Assembly: GCA_037447655.1 (NCBI GenBank)
Contig: JBBHKE010000716.1
Location: 167,328-231,327, forward strand
DNA: 64,000 bases
Direction: 5' to 3'
Source: Zygnema cylindricum
Taxonomy: Eukaryota > Streptophyta > Zygnematophyceae > Zygnematales > Zygnemataceae
The notes beneath the pieces were generated by a model. It saw only the letters and a program-made list of their open reading frames with translations, did no database searches and was not told the DNA's origin. Positions 50,257-61,265 of the stretch are shown piece by piece. How positions within the stretch are numbered: position 1 is the stretch's first letter; the number at the start of each line of letters is the position of its first letter. Made by a program: the position numbers and the translations under genes.

Positions 50257-50805
50257 CAAAGTTCAAAAGTAGGCAAAAGTACGCCCATACAATATGCCTA
50301 TTGTACGCAAAACATACAATATGACCTTAAGACCCATATTGTATTGGCCGCAAAATGAAAAAAAAAGGTAACAAGGTTGAGTTGCACAACAATCAATAGA
50401 GATTTAAATGTCATGTCTAAATTTTGAAAAACAGTCGAAAAAAAAAACTAATTTTTCTGTGATTTTTGAGGTGATTTTTATTTAAACCGTCAGATTTGGA
50501 CGATCGGACGGTCGCTGATCAAAATAGCGATATAAGAAGATCACATGAAAAGTCTTTAACACAACTTACGATAGGACTATCTATCATATTAGCGTCTGCA
50601 ATTTTGAACGTCCGCGTGTTTTAGTTCACTAAAAAAAATCGTCCGGCGGCGTGCGCTGTACTATGATCTTAAGTCAAATACGTACGTTCGTACAACAATG
50701 TGCACGACGCACAATCATATAGTATGCCTCCTCTACGCGAGTTATGTGCAAAGTTTTGTGCGCTTACTAAAGGCCGACCATAAAAAAGCCTACTTTTGAA
50801 CTATG
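50257..50805. mobile_element. hAT-like MITE with 8-bp target duplication
   Basis: 549 bp. Ends CAAAGTTCAAAAGTAGGC and GCCTACTTTTGAACTATG are 18-bp inverted repeats with one mismatch, flanked by the direct repeat ATATATTG (50249-50256 and 50806-50813). The 8-bp duplication and CA...TG ends fit the hAT superfamily. No transposase ORF. Confidence 0.85.
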
Positions 50806-50813
50806 ATATATTG

Positions 50814-51278
50814 AGAAGCTCGTTGTTTCAAACTGATACTGGCTCGATATGAAAATATATCTATAACGGATTGAAGCGACGTTGGGTTGCTAAATATAAA
50901 TATTACAAGCCCCTCATCCCCCAAGAAGGGCGCGCCCCTCCCCTAAGGAAAGGGGGGTTCACCCATATGATTTTACGTGCATTCATTTCATACTACAGTT
51001 GTATGAACCTGCACCTCCCACAAAATATATCTTGACAATTTTTGTTGGTCTCGGAGCAATATATCCAGCCCTTTAACTATTCCATATTAGACTTATCGGA
51101 TATTGAATTTGTCGCGATACAAATTTTCGTGATACACAACACTATTTAAAATCAGAAGTCCTCTCCACGAAGCTTGATGGATGGCAAATCAGACGTCAAG
51201 GAGATTTTGTCGTCAAAATCAGTGGGTTTGAATCCACTTTGTCCAAAAGCAGATGGCATATGCCACTTGTAAGGTTTT
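50814..51278. other. Intergenic
   Basis: Contains a C/G-rich hairpin-like stretch at about 50915-50960 (CCCCTCCCCTAAGGAAAGGG). Nothing else recognised. Confidence 0.4.
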
Positions 51279-52343
51279 TGTAGAAATTATTGGTCCGTTT
51301 TTAAAGTATTTTCTAGGTCTAAATAGAAATATAGAAAGAAGCCGAGGCAGTCTACCTCTAACTTCTCTCTCCTAACTCTCGAACTTGTCGCAGTCACTGA
51401 GAAATTGGAGAGGAAGCTAGAGCCATGGCTACCTAGGCTATCCAGAGGTTTACGGGAAATATATATTAGTTTATTTACCTTTAGGGGTTTATTTATTAAA
51501 AGGATATATGTCCCCACTAGGATTTGATCCTGGTACCTATCGGACGGTAAGTTGCCGGTAGCCGGTAGCCTTAACCGTTAAGTCTAGATGTTACGATACA
51601 TAATATAGGGTTTGATGCTTAATTAAACTTTACCACTTAGGATAATTCGTTTAACTGAAACTATTTACAGGATACATAGATCCGGTAATATAAAAGTAAG
51701 GTTTGCGGTATGGATAAGAAACGAATACCGCGCATTTGTTTCTTTAGCGAAACCAATACGGCGCAAATATTTATTACGGCTACGATTAAATGGGAATTTC
51801 ATCGGACGGCCAAAATGAACGCCGAGATCGCGGAATAGGATTTCGGCGGTTTATGGTGATCGCCACATCGGATGACACGTGGCGCAATTGCGTTGGATCG
51901 CGGTATCTCTGGGGATTACGACACCGAATCCGGATATGACATGTGTCGACTTTTAGGCCATGTCGTGTCCGTACAGAAAGTACACCGGCAGCTATACTTT
52001 CTGTACGAAGGTGCAATATGATTGGCTCCGTACATCAGTAGATAGAGTCTGTGAGAGAGATGGGACTTAGAAAAATTAGGAGATAGGACCCTCTCTCCCA
52101 GAGAGCTTCTGTACAAAAAGGTAAACTTTGACCCTCCATAACTTACTGCTCAGGGGAGCAAATTAAGAGATTCTTTTTGCTATCGACTCAGGGGAGTCTT
52201 GCTTTTACAAGGGTGAAGGTGGTACGAGTTATTGTCTGCCAGGGTGGCAGTTGTTCTTGCTGAAACACACAGGGGTCAGGGTTATCCTAGAGGCTTCTTG
52301 GAAGCTGTCTACTCAGAGGACTTATGGAGGTCTTAGAGTTACA
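51279..52343 (+). repeat. Complete solo Copia LTR
   Basis: 1,065 bp from TGTAGAAATTATTGG to AGAGTTACA, flanked by the 5-bp duplication GTTTT (51274-51278 and 52344-52348). Same family as the LTRs at 26397/34888, 26766 and 33861. Left by recombination between the two LTRs of a former full-length element. Confidence 0.92.
51510..51588 (-). other. tRNA-like sequence in solo LTR (antisense)
   Basis: Minus strand: CTTAACGGTTAAGGC (A-box-like), then CCAGG-ATCAAAT-CCTAG (T-arm-like), ending GGGGACA. Confidence 0.5.
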
Positions 52344-52348
52344 GTTTT

Positions 52349-53924
52349 CACTGCTCGCCCGTCTTTGATTGTATTGTTCCTTCCCAAGTGTACTACTTGT
52401 ACATATCTAGTTTATGGTTAGTGTCCCCATTTAGCCACAAACTAGAGAGAAAGAGCAATTACGTCGCGGATGCAAAAAAATAGGAACTCAAACAGTTAGA
52501 ATAGTCACCTAAAAATTTGGGGAATCTTAGAAGATCTACGACAAACTTGTTTAATAAAATAAAACAATAGTACAAATTTGTACAAAAATGAGCGGTTTAC
52601 AGTAAACAACTCACTTTTTGGCTGATGGAAAATTAACCTAAGCTTTAATTCAAAGACACAAAACCAGAGAAAAGTCGATAATGAACTTTATCTTTCTTAG
52701 TTTTGTCATGTTATGTCATCCCTAAGATCAAACATGGTGTCACGTTCTATAACCGTTTCCCGTTAGGTTGTACTAACGTTGACCGTCCAATAGATTGCTT
52801 GAAGTGAAGAGATCGATTGAAAGAAGGTATTCAACAATATCAACATAGGGGGCAATACTGACCATCTAGCGATTTATTTAAATTTAGAGTGCCAAAAGCT
52901 GTTAAAGCCTATGGTCTAAATGTTTCGCGTCGGAGAGAAGCTTTGTAGGTGGATTTTATGCTTTGTATATTCTATGACTTGTTAGGACTGAAGCTATAAA
53001 AGACCTAAAAGATCGTCAAAAATGAATAAGTTCCAAATAATGGTGATTTAGCGTCTTCATAGTTTCTACTAAATTCTTACGTCCTCTTAGACTTTTTTTG
53101 TAAATGTGCAAATCTGTATTCCACTTGTTAATGCGCTCTCCAACTAATATGTTTCGTCTTCAATCTTTTATGTTTCTTTCTTTTTTTATCATCGGTCATC
53201 TTTGACTTGTAAATTTGGTATTTATTTAGCCCTCCAAATTTCCCTCTTTGTAACGACTTACGCTTATTATTAATAGTAGTTAAGTGTTGTGATACTTCGC
53301 ATAAAAAAGTTGTTTATTAATGAAAAATAACTTTGGATATGTTGCGATGTAACCCAGAGTGTCCTTATGTTCGAAAGTGAAATCGTTTGTTAAATCTTCG
53401 TTACTTTATTTTGCTAACAATTGTAGATGTCCTCAAAACTTGCGATAAATTGTAGAAGTGGACAAAGTTTGCGACATTTGTAGGCGTCGAGAAATCAATG
53501 ACTATTGTAGACGTCCACAAACGTATGTTGTCAAACTGCGTTTTGTCAAATTTTTGTCACATGGAAGGTTTAAGGTTTTGTGATATTTTGATTTCATGCT
53601 CACCTGTGAGAACATCGAAGTTATTAATTTTAGAAATTTTGCCGCGGCTTCATAATTTTGTTTTTTTCTTTTATCACTCGACCTGCCATCAAAATATAAA
53701 TAAGGTATATAAAGAAAAGAAAGCTCTTTCATTTCGTACCAATATTGTCGCATTTCATTTCAAGAAGCGAGTGTGAAGGGCAACTGAATGAGAGGAGGAT
53801 AGACCAAAACGACGTAGACATTTGCACATGACCTATAAATGACCTATAAATGACCTTGTTTGGATGTCCGAGAACTTTGCAATTTATTTTTTTTAGTGAT
53901 TTTTCTCATCGTCGTCATGATATT
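52349..53924. other. Intergenic
   Basis: GTAAACAACTCACTTTTTGG then CTGATGGAAAATTAACC and TAAG at about 52602-52640 resembles the right end of the Harbinger-like MITEs at 59-60.7 kb. No gene seen. Confidence 0.4.
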
Positions 53925-54850
53925 GTGAGGTTCAGTACTTTTGCTTCCACGCTAGACGAACGTAGTCGAGGCTAAAAGCGTTTCTTACGATGGTAATATT
54001 ACCTACACCACGATAGAGTGTTGCGGTTTCGATCCGTAAGCAACACTTTTAGCTTTGACTTCGCTTTCAGTCCTCGATGTTACGATATCACCTAAAGCGC
54101 GGAATGCTTCAGTTTTCCTCGGCTTAAACATAGTCCTTCCAATTTGGTTTCGATGCAATACTCGTCGCTTCTCACTCGGCTTTAATGCTCTTGACGCTCT
54201 TTCCTCACCAATTTGTACTAAGTTGCAAAAGCTTACGTGGGTTTTTGGGGACAATGAGTCGTCTTCGCCGTCTCCAATGGTCGTTCAGTATTGGATCCGT
54301 TTTTAAGCGGGAAAGTAGTCGACCGTCTCAGCCCCTCAGAACTAACTAAAGCCAAAGACCATTTCTTCCCGAAACGAAGAATTGAAAAACAAAACAAAAA
54401 TAAATAAAATGACAAAAACGGAGGAAATTTTTTGGTGCGACACTAGGACTTCCCTAAAGGTCATCCATCCAAGTACTATTCTGGCCCATGTGCGCTTAGC
54501 TGCGGAGGTCTGATGGGATCCGGCGTAGTAGCCTAGGTATGGTTGAACCACGTCCACAAGGGCGGGTGTGACATACTTAGACATCGGCGGTTCTGAGGTA
54601 CAACTAAATGGATGTACGGTTTTAAGAAAACATTCGTACGATCTTGATGAAGGATTGCCTTAGGTGGTGTACACCGAGTGAGATTTGTCGGCCATGGAGT
54701 GTGTACTTGTTGCTGATCGACGCTTCGAGTCGTCGATTAGCATCGTCGATTGTTGCTATATCGTGAGGTTAGGTGATTTTGCTTCCATGTTATTCAAACA
54801 TAGTCGAGGCTTAAAAAGTTTCTTACTACGGTAATATCACCTAAACATCG
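53925..54850. repeat. Direct repeats flanking 5S-like sequence
   Basis: About 90-bp copies at roughly 53925-54010 and 54765-54845 share GTGAGGTT, TTTTGCTTCCA, GTCGAGGCT and GTTTCTTAC. They bracket the 5S-like segment at 54434-54551. Confidence 0.55.
54434..54551 (-). rRNA. 5S rRNA-like sequence, probably a pseudogene
   Basis: Minus strand, 118 nt, near the usual 119-120. Clear 5S blocks: GGATCCCATCAGACCTCCGC, AGCTAAGCGCACATGGG (A-box region), GTACTTGGATGGATGACC and GGGAAGTCC (C-box region), ending GTGTCGCACC. The first bases (GTGGTTCAACC) pair poorly with the 3' end, so helix I looks broken. Single copy, not an array, so a dispersed pseudogene or a 5S-derived SINE head is more likely than a working gene. 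Confidence 0.75.
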
Positions 54851-56409
54851 ATTCGTATTCAGCTTGGGTGACTTTGCCCAAGCAAATCCTCTCCTCCAGG
54901 GTCGCCTTGGCCATGCACCTTTTTGAGCCTTCAAACTTATCAAGGACACCAATATTACTGACATTGTTGACTTGAGTAAGCCGTTCGGAGAATTCGGAGG
55001 GATCCCTGGAGCCATACCTAACTGTGTATCCTTTTTGTGTATTCCCTCCACATGTCGTTTTTCAGTTTTAGCATTGCTACTTCCTTTTTTTCACATGGAC
55101 TCGGATGGTTTACCATCGCGCTTTTTAATAAAGTCAGCCACTTAATTGTGTGCTTTCTTCGTTCTCTCACATGATATTGCAAAAGAAACTCTTGAATTAG
55201 CCATGAAGTAAATGCAATCAGAATCAGAAGGGGAAAAGGAGATATCATTCACAGAAAGATAGACCTAAAACAGATTGTAATAAACTTGTAGCTTCCATTA
55301 TAAAAGTAGGTGTTGAAATACAAATGTAAAGGTGGACTGTCCAAATAAAGATTGCTCTGATATCTGTGATTTCTGTTCCTGGCTGAAATGAATTCTCTGA
55401 GTCATGGGCTAATCTGCTTATTCCGAATGCTATTTTTTTCTAATGCTGGGAAGACAATACAGTGGTCAGATAACTAATTGCCACGTGTAGGAATTCCGCT
55501 GCGAAGAAAAATAAACGTGGAGAACATACACATGTTCTACACTAAGGTTAATCTTCTGTACCCCCCCCCCCCCCCACCCACGGAAACAGCGACTGGCCTC
55601 ATTCGATTCTTCAATGAACTCCCGAAATAGTGAGAATCACCAAATCGGAATTGCTGGCCATAATCGCACCAAAATCAACAGATTCTTTGTGAAAATGTTA
55701 TGAATGCGGTGATTAAGAATTGTGCAAAATCAAAATCAGAAAAGCTCAAAATTTAATCATTTTGAAGGAGCATTTGAGAGCAAAGTTGCCTTAGGCATCA
55801 AACAGTAGCCGTTGAGGAATAACCAAAATTCCACTCTAATTACAATTACTACTCGGAGTTTATCAAATCGGCATATCATATTAAATATTAATCCACAAGT
55901 ACAAACATAAATTGCCATTAATTGGATATCATATCTATTTGTCCAACTGTCCAAAATAAATCCAACAAAGTTCAATCTGTCTATGGAGAAAATATCAAAC
56001 ATCTCAATAATCCATCCATCCACTCATCCATCCATCGCATTATACCTTCACCAAGTCTCCAAGAGATCTTACTGTCACATATTTCTAGAAGTAAATGAAG
56101 CAACTGATCATTTACTTAACTCGTCCTGATTAGTCTTATACTACCTTTATTTCCCCAATAATATCCTGCTTCTATCTAGCAATCAAGATCTCAAAAAACT
56201 TAAAATCCCAAAATCCAAAAACCAGCATTTGAGTTCAATCACTATTTCCTTTGTCATTTATTTTGATGGATATAAGAAATCTGAAAGGTAACCGTTTTTT
56301 TTGTCCCATAAAGAGCCGATGATTAATGGGTCACACTAAATTCTCCTGGTCGCCAAGTGGAAGCCAGGGAGACGTGTACATTTCAACACAATGTAAGATT
56401 TGGCACCTA
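54552..56409. other. Intergenic
   Basis: A run of about 15 C at 55561-55576; otherwise AT-rich. Minus-strand ORFs at 54794-55248 show no similarity I recognise. Confidence 0.4.
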
Positions 56410-58005
56410 CTAAGGTCTGGGCCAGCAAGGAGGGGGAGAAGGGGGTGGTTTTTTACTCGGTGGTGGAGGTGATGGCGGGGGTGAAGGGGGTGAAGGGGGT
56501 GAAGGAGGTGGAGAGCGTGGAGGAGAAGGAGGTGGCGGGGGTTTTTTACTTGGTGGAGGAGGTGATGGTGGGGGAGAAGGGGGTGGAGAGGGTGGAGGAG
56601 GTGGGGGAGATTTTTTCTTCGGTGGAGGAGGTAATGTTGGGGGTGGAGGGGGTGGAGAGGGTGTAGGAGGAGAGCGGTTTATTTTCTTCGGTGGTGGTGG
56701 AGAAGGTGGGGGAGGAGAAGGTGGAGGAGGTGATTCTGTTGGTGGAGAATAATCTGGGATAGCTACAATCAGAAGAAGCCTTTAAAGAAATTTATTTACT
56801 GGAACACAGGCACGTGTCCAATACCGATTCATTTTGTCTCATTTTGAATGAACTTAAAGGAAAGAAAAATGATGAAAATGTGAAAAAACATAGTGAAAGA
56901 CCCTAGTGAAATATTCTAGGAGTACACATTAAACATTGTGGATATCTTCCCCCCTACATGAGCAGCCTCAAGCGTTACAAAAGATATCAATAGCTTACGA
57001 TGAATTTAAAAAGGAGAGCAGATTTTCTAGGCAGAAGGAGATTTTGCTGCTCACAAATCTTTAGATTCAACAAGAACATTCCAATCCGTGTGCAAACTTC
57101 CAATTTTTTTTAAAGAGATTGTTCCAAAAGAAACGGAATTTGAAACAAAAAGTTCTCAAGTACCATCTTATTATTTTATTTTGACATTCTTCTGAGTAAC
57201 AGCACTTACGTGAACCGTATCCAATTGAGAAAATTGGCCAATAATATCCAGGATCCGCGATTCTGGAACAATAAAGAACGGCACATGTCAACGCCCAATT
57301 TTTTAAGCCATTTAAAAGTATCAATTTCCACTCTAACCATGGCAAGAATCCAGGTATAACTATAGAATGTCGAGAAAACAGATTTCGATGCTGAACTCAA
57401 TGTGTGACAAAGATAAAAAAAAAAAAAAACACCTGAAAGACTTCAACACTAAATGCGGATCAGGCTCAGTGCAGTGTGTAGCACAAACCCCCTACGGAAA
57501 TACAAAAAAAACGGACAAGGGGGGGCCTAAACATTTAGAATGCACTATGTATGCTTCCTAAAAAATATGACAATGTTTATTTGAGGTGTTAACTGAACAG
57601 AAACTCCAAAACATGATCTATTCCAGCAAGTCCCCTAATCACCCAAATACCTAACTAGCCCAAACCCACTAACTTACTGGTATGTATATGGGTAATCGTA
57701 ATAGTTAGGATCGATATTATCCACTCCGCCGGGAATTTCTTCGTAGAATCCGTATCCATAACAATCATAGTCCGTAAAAAACACAATACGACCGCAAACG
57801 AAGTCGTCGTAGTAAGAGTCTATGTTGTTCCAGTCTATGATATACGCTATAATATTCCCTTCCTAGGGAGCTGGGATATTCCAACAATTGTACGGAGGAG
57901 CCGGAACGTAAAAAAACCCTTCAACATTGTAAAAATCATAAAGATCAATTATTGTTGTCGTGGTAAAATCGGAAGACTTTGTGATCGCCTTGGGATTCAC
58001 TTTGC
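56410..58005 (-). CDS. Extracellular protein with extensin-like Pro-rich tail (5' end not found; in-frame stop)
   Basis: Not a named family. Minus-strand exons 58005-57678, 57262-57210 and 56762-56410 join in phase with GTAAGT donors. Exon 1 encodes a Tyr/Cys-rich domain (FYNVEGFFYVPAPPYNCW, then DWNNIDSYYDDFVCGRIVFF and DYDCYGYGFYEE). Exon 2 gives IADPGYYWPIFSIGYGS. Exon 3 is about 116 residues of SPPP/PPPSPPPP blocks with KK spacers, ending CWPRP-stop, as in extensins and other hydroxyproline-rich wall glycoproteins. Exon 1 begins in mid-codon, so a signal-peptide exon must lie beyond 58007. I could not place it; the hydrophobic ORF at 58116-58310 is a weak candidate. TAG at 57863-57865 interrupts exon 1, so the gene is dead, a variant allele, or misread there. 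Location and role (cell wall) are inferred. Confidence 0.6.
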
Positions 58006-58107
58006 CTGGTGGAGAAATGTCATAAGACAAGAATTAGAGAGCTTACAAGGTGAATTGAAAAAAAGGATTCTAATGTTTGAAAAAATTGAAATTTAAGTCT
58101 GAAAATA

Positions 58108-58340
58108 AGAGTTGACTAGAGTGAGGGGAGGATTAGACATATTATTGGAAAATAAAGAACAACTGCAAAGTAGAGGAGAAGAAGCAGAAAGTTGAGATGT
58201 GAAGAAATAAGGAGCGAAACAAAAGGAAAGAGAAGAAGCAAGCATAAAGAGCTGGAGAGGGAGAGAGAGGGAGAATAAGAGTTGACTATAGTGAGAGGAG
58301 ACTTAGACATATTATTGGAATAAATAGAACAACTGCAAAA
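58108..58340. repeat. Imperfect direct repeat upstream of extensin-like gene
   Basis: AAGAGTTGACTAGAGTGAGG...CAACTGCAAA recurs 166 bp further on with few changes. Confidence 0.7.
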
Positions 58341-59112
58341 TGAAAATTAAGGATGAAAATAGAGTTAAGTTAGAGGTAGAGTCATAAACGGGTTAGAAAT
58401 AGATGTAGAAAGAGAATGAGAATAGAAGTTAAAAAGAGAGTTGGGAATAAAGTTACAATAAGACGTAGAAATAGTTATCAGAATGAAAATTTCAACATGA
58501 ACCGAAAAATAAAATTCTGATCGTAAAAAAATAAAGTGTCTGTTAACACACCTAAAATCAAAAAAACGTTTTTTTTTTTTTTAATCTTGGATTGGAATAC
58601 TAACACTCGATCCGTCAGGAAACAGTCGCAGATGGCCTGTTATATACATAAGGTAATATGAAAAACTTGAAAAATTATGATGAAGTGAAAAATTATTATG
58701 AAATGAAAAATTCATCTCAATTTTCCAATAAAAAATTATAAAAGTCAAGGAGCAACGAAAAGACTACTCTACTGACACGACTTCAGAAAAAAAAAAAAAA
58801 AAAAAAAAAAAAAACAAAGAAATCATAGAGGCATTCATGAATTGATGTACTTTTCCATCCAAATTAGCGGTGGATTTCACAAAAAAAAAAAAAAGCAGAA
58901 ACAAATTTTAGTCCCAACATTTGTTATATTCCATTGTTATTTCAGAAATTTTGCTGTCCGTACTATTACAGAGACTTCCTGATGTAGCCATACCCTAATA
59001 GTAGGCTCCAACGGACGACCGGGATTAGGTTTCCAGCCAATCAGATCACAGCGCGACCGAAAGCGACAATTGATAAACGTTACGGCAAAAAAACAAAATA
59101 GATATATGAGGC
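58341..59112. other. Intergenic
   Basis: AT-rich, with an A-run of about 26 near 58788-58814 and a T-run near 58570. No gene seen. Confidence 0.4.
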
Positions 59113-59921
59113 TAAGGGTAACCTTCCATCAGGCGTTCCCAGTAATCGTACGAACACGTTTACTGGCAGTAATATTTGTAACACCCTTCCATCAGGTCGT
59201 GCCAGTGAATGAGGTGTTAGATTGCGATTGGTACCACGTAGGACCTGTTGAGCCGCCCGGGAATAATCATCATTTCCAAAAGGACAAAATCGCAGTTGCG
59301 TATGTGTACGGGCAGACGCCGATTAAAATATCTAGTAGCGTCACGCTAATGTACAATCTGAACGTTCTTAGGGTTGTTGTGGTATCAACGGCTACGAAAA
59401 CCGTTGCAAAATTAAAGTTTGTACAAATGTCCAAGAATGTACCATTTGCACGTGAATCGCGGTATCGCACATTTATGAAGGAGAAGTCACAGGATGACCT
59501 ACAACCAAGTTTTTTTTGTCGTCAAATAGGCTGGCTATACAACCAAGATTTTTTTGTCGTCGAACTTGCTGGCTTTGATGTCACACGGTACACTCCATTT
59601 GCCACATGTAAGTTTATTGCTTCACGTCTGTCGTGGATCGACTCTGACTTTACAAGTGGACCAAAACACGCGTCCAGTAATCACAAACTCTCCTCCCGAG
59701 GAAAATCGGAGGAGACTATCTACGTACTAGAAACACGAAAAGTTTGCGTCGAAAATTGAAAATCGGACGGTGGTATTTTTCTCCAAGAAGCCTGGAGAAT
59801 CTCAACGAATTTTTAGTAAACATCTTTTGTTAAAAAAAAAAAAAAACAGTACGGCCTAGGACGAAAGGGTACTTTCTCCAGTAAACAGCCCCACTTTTTG
59901 CCTGATGGAAGGTTACCCTAA
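59113..59921. mobile_element. Harbinger/Tourist-like MITE 1
   Basis: Ends GGGTAACCTTCCATCAGGC and GCCTGATGGAAGGTTACCC are perfect inverted repeats, flanked by TAA on both sides. The 3-bp TAA duplication and GGG start fit PIF/Harbinger. A 229-codon ORF across it is spurious: it reads through the inverted ends and lacks family similarity. Confidence 0.8.
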
Positions 59922-60693
59922 GGGTAGAATTCCATTAAGCGGTCCCAGTAAATGTATGGAAAATTCTGCTGGTAGCGTTTATTGGAAGACTATTCCATTT
60001 TGTCGGGCAAGTAACAAACATTCCTCAATTATGATTGGTGCCACATAGGCTAGAGTCCAGATATAGAAAATCTTAAAAAAATCTACAAACGGAAAGTCAG
60101 AAAGAAATATCTGTACGATCGGAGGTAGTTAATGATTGGTACGTAAAGTTTGTGGCGAGATTTTGATTTTTAAAATGGTAATCAGAATTTCGAAACAGAA
60201 TGGCAAAAAAACGCAGCAAACTTTGAAGGTTGTGGCATATTGTGAATGTCGGTGGATGTCAAACGGAGCGTGCGAGGATATATTCAGCTCACCTGCATCC
60301 AGCGTGGCAGGCGGCACATGGCATGAAGGACATAGGCACATGGCCTGTAGGACGTGTAGGCATGTGATCGCTTGTTCAATGTGGATACTTTTTTGCTTTT
60401 AAACGTGTACTAGTGGTACACGACCTTACCATGACCAGTATCGTACAACTCTCCTCGCGAGGAGAGTATCGTGACACAGGACGATGTGCGCGATTGCTTC
60501 GCTGATCTGAAAAAGTGGAATATCCAACGGCAAGGAATTACGCCAATATCATTGGAGCCTCCCGACACCTTACCAGTAACATTGTTTCGGCTGAGAAAAA
60601 AAAAATAAGGTACGGCTCTGTACCGTGATGCACGAAAACGTACGGCATCTAGTAACGAACCCCCACTTTTCGTGTAATGGAATTCTACCCTTA
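59919..60693. mobile_element. Harbinger/Tourist-like MITE 2, abutting MITE 1
   Basis: Ends GGGTAGAATTCCATTAAGC and TAATGGAATTCTACCC, with TAA (shared with MITE 1) on the left and TTA on the right. Interior shares the CCCCACTTTTYG subterminal motif with MITE 1. Confidence 0.75.
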
Positions 60694-60719
60694 CTTTAAT
60701 TCGGTCGCTCGAAATTTCG

Positions 60720-61265
60720 ACTCTATCACATAAAATAGAGTAATCGATTCTAATATTTTCATTATTATAATTTAGGTGAGGTTTAATTAGCGTAAAAAAT
60801 TCTAATATATGCTATTTTTAAATATGTGAATGGATAGTCGACCATACAATTATTTTTTATAAGTAAAAGGTACAAATTTGATTTAATAGAATCACGCTCC
60901 ACGTGAAACGACACTAACAAAAATCAATCATATCGAAAAATGTCGTTCGCATAACTCTCGTCCGTCGACAGCATCGTCGTCAGTGTGAACATTAACTGAC
61001 ATTCAGTGCGACAAATAGTACTAGCGTCATAATGACGTCAATACTATACGGACTGACAGATTTTGTACATCTACGTAATTTAGTGTTCATAATTATCGCG
61101 CACATAATTATCGCCGACATAACCCAATATATAATACTTAAATAAATTAGAGTAAACTTCATAGTTGAAAAAGCTCTATCACATAAATTAGCGTTCATTA
61201 CTCTAATTATTTTTTTGGTTTTTTTACTCTATTTTTTTCATTACTCTAATTACGATTCGCACGAT
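60720..61265. mobile_element. MITE remnant, TAATTAGAGTAA family
   Basis: Right end ATTACTCTAATTACGATTCG (near 61240-61259) matches the right end of 19031-19536. Left end degenerate (ACATAAAATAGAGTAATCG). Immediately follows the Harbinger pair. Confidence 0.5.

Noticed and set aside
56400-56666. Val/Glu/Gly-rich plus-strand ORF
   Set aside because: It is the antisense of the Pro-rich exon, whose frame fits phase-consistent splicing on the minus strand.
59070-59759. 229-codon plus-strand ORF
   Set aside because: Runs across the terminal inverted repeat of a MITE and shows no protein-like pattern.
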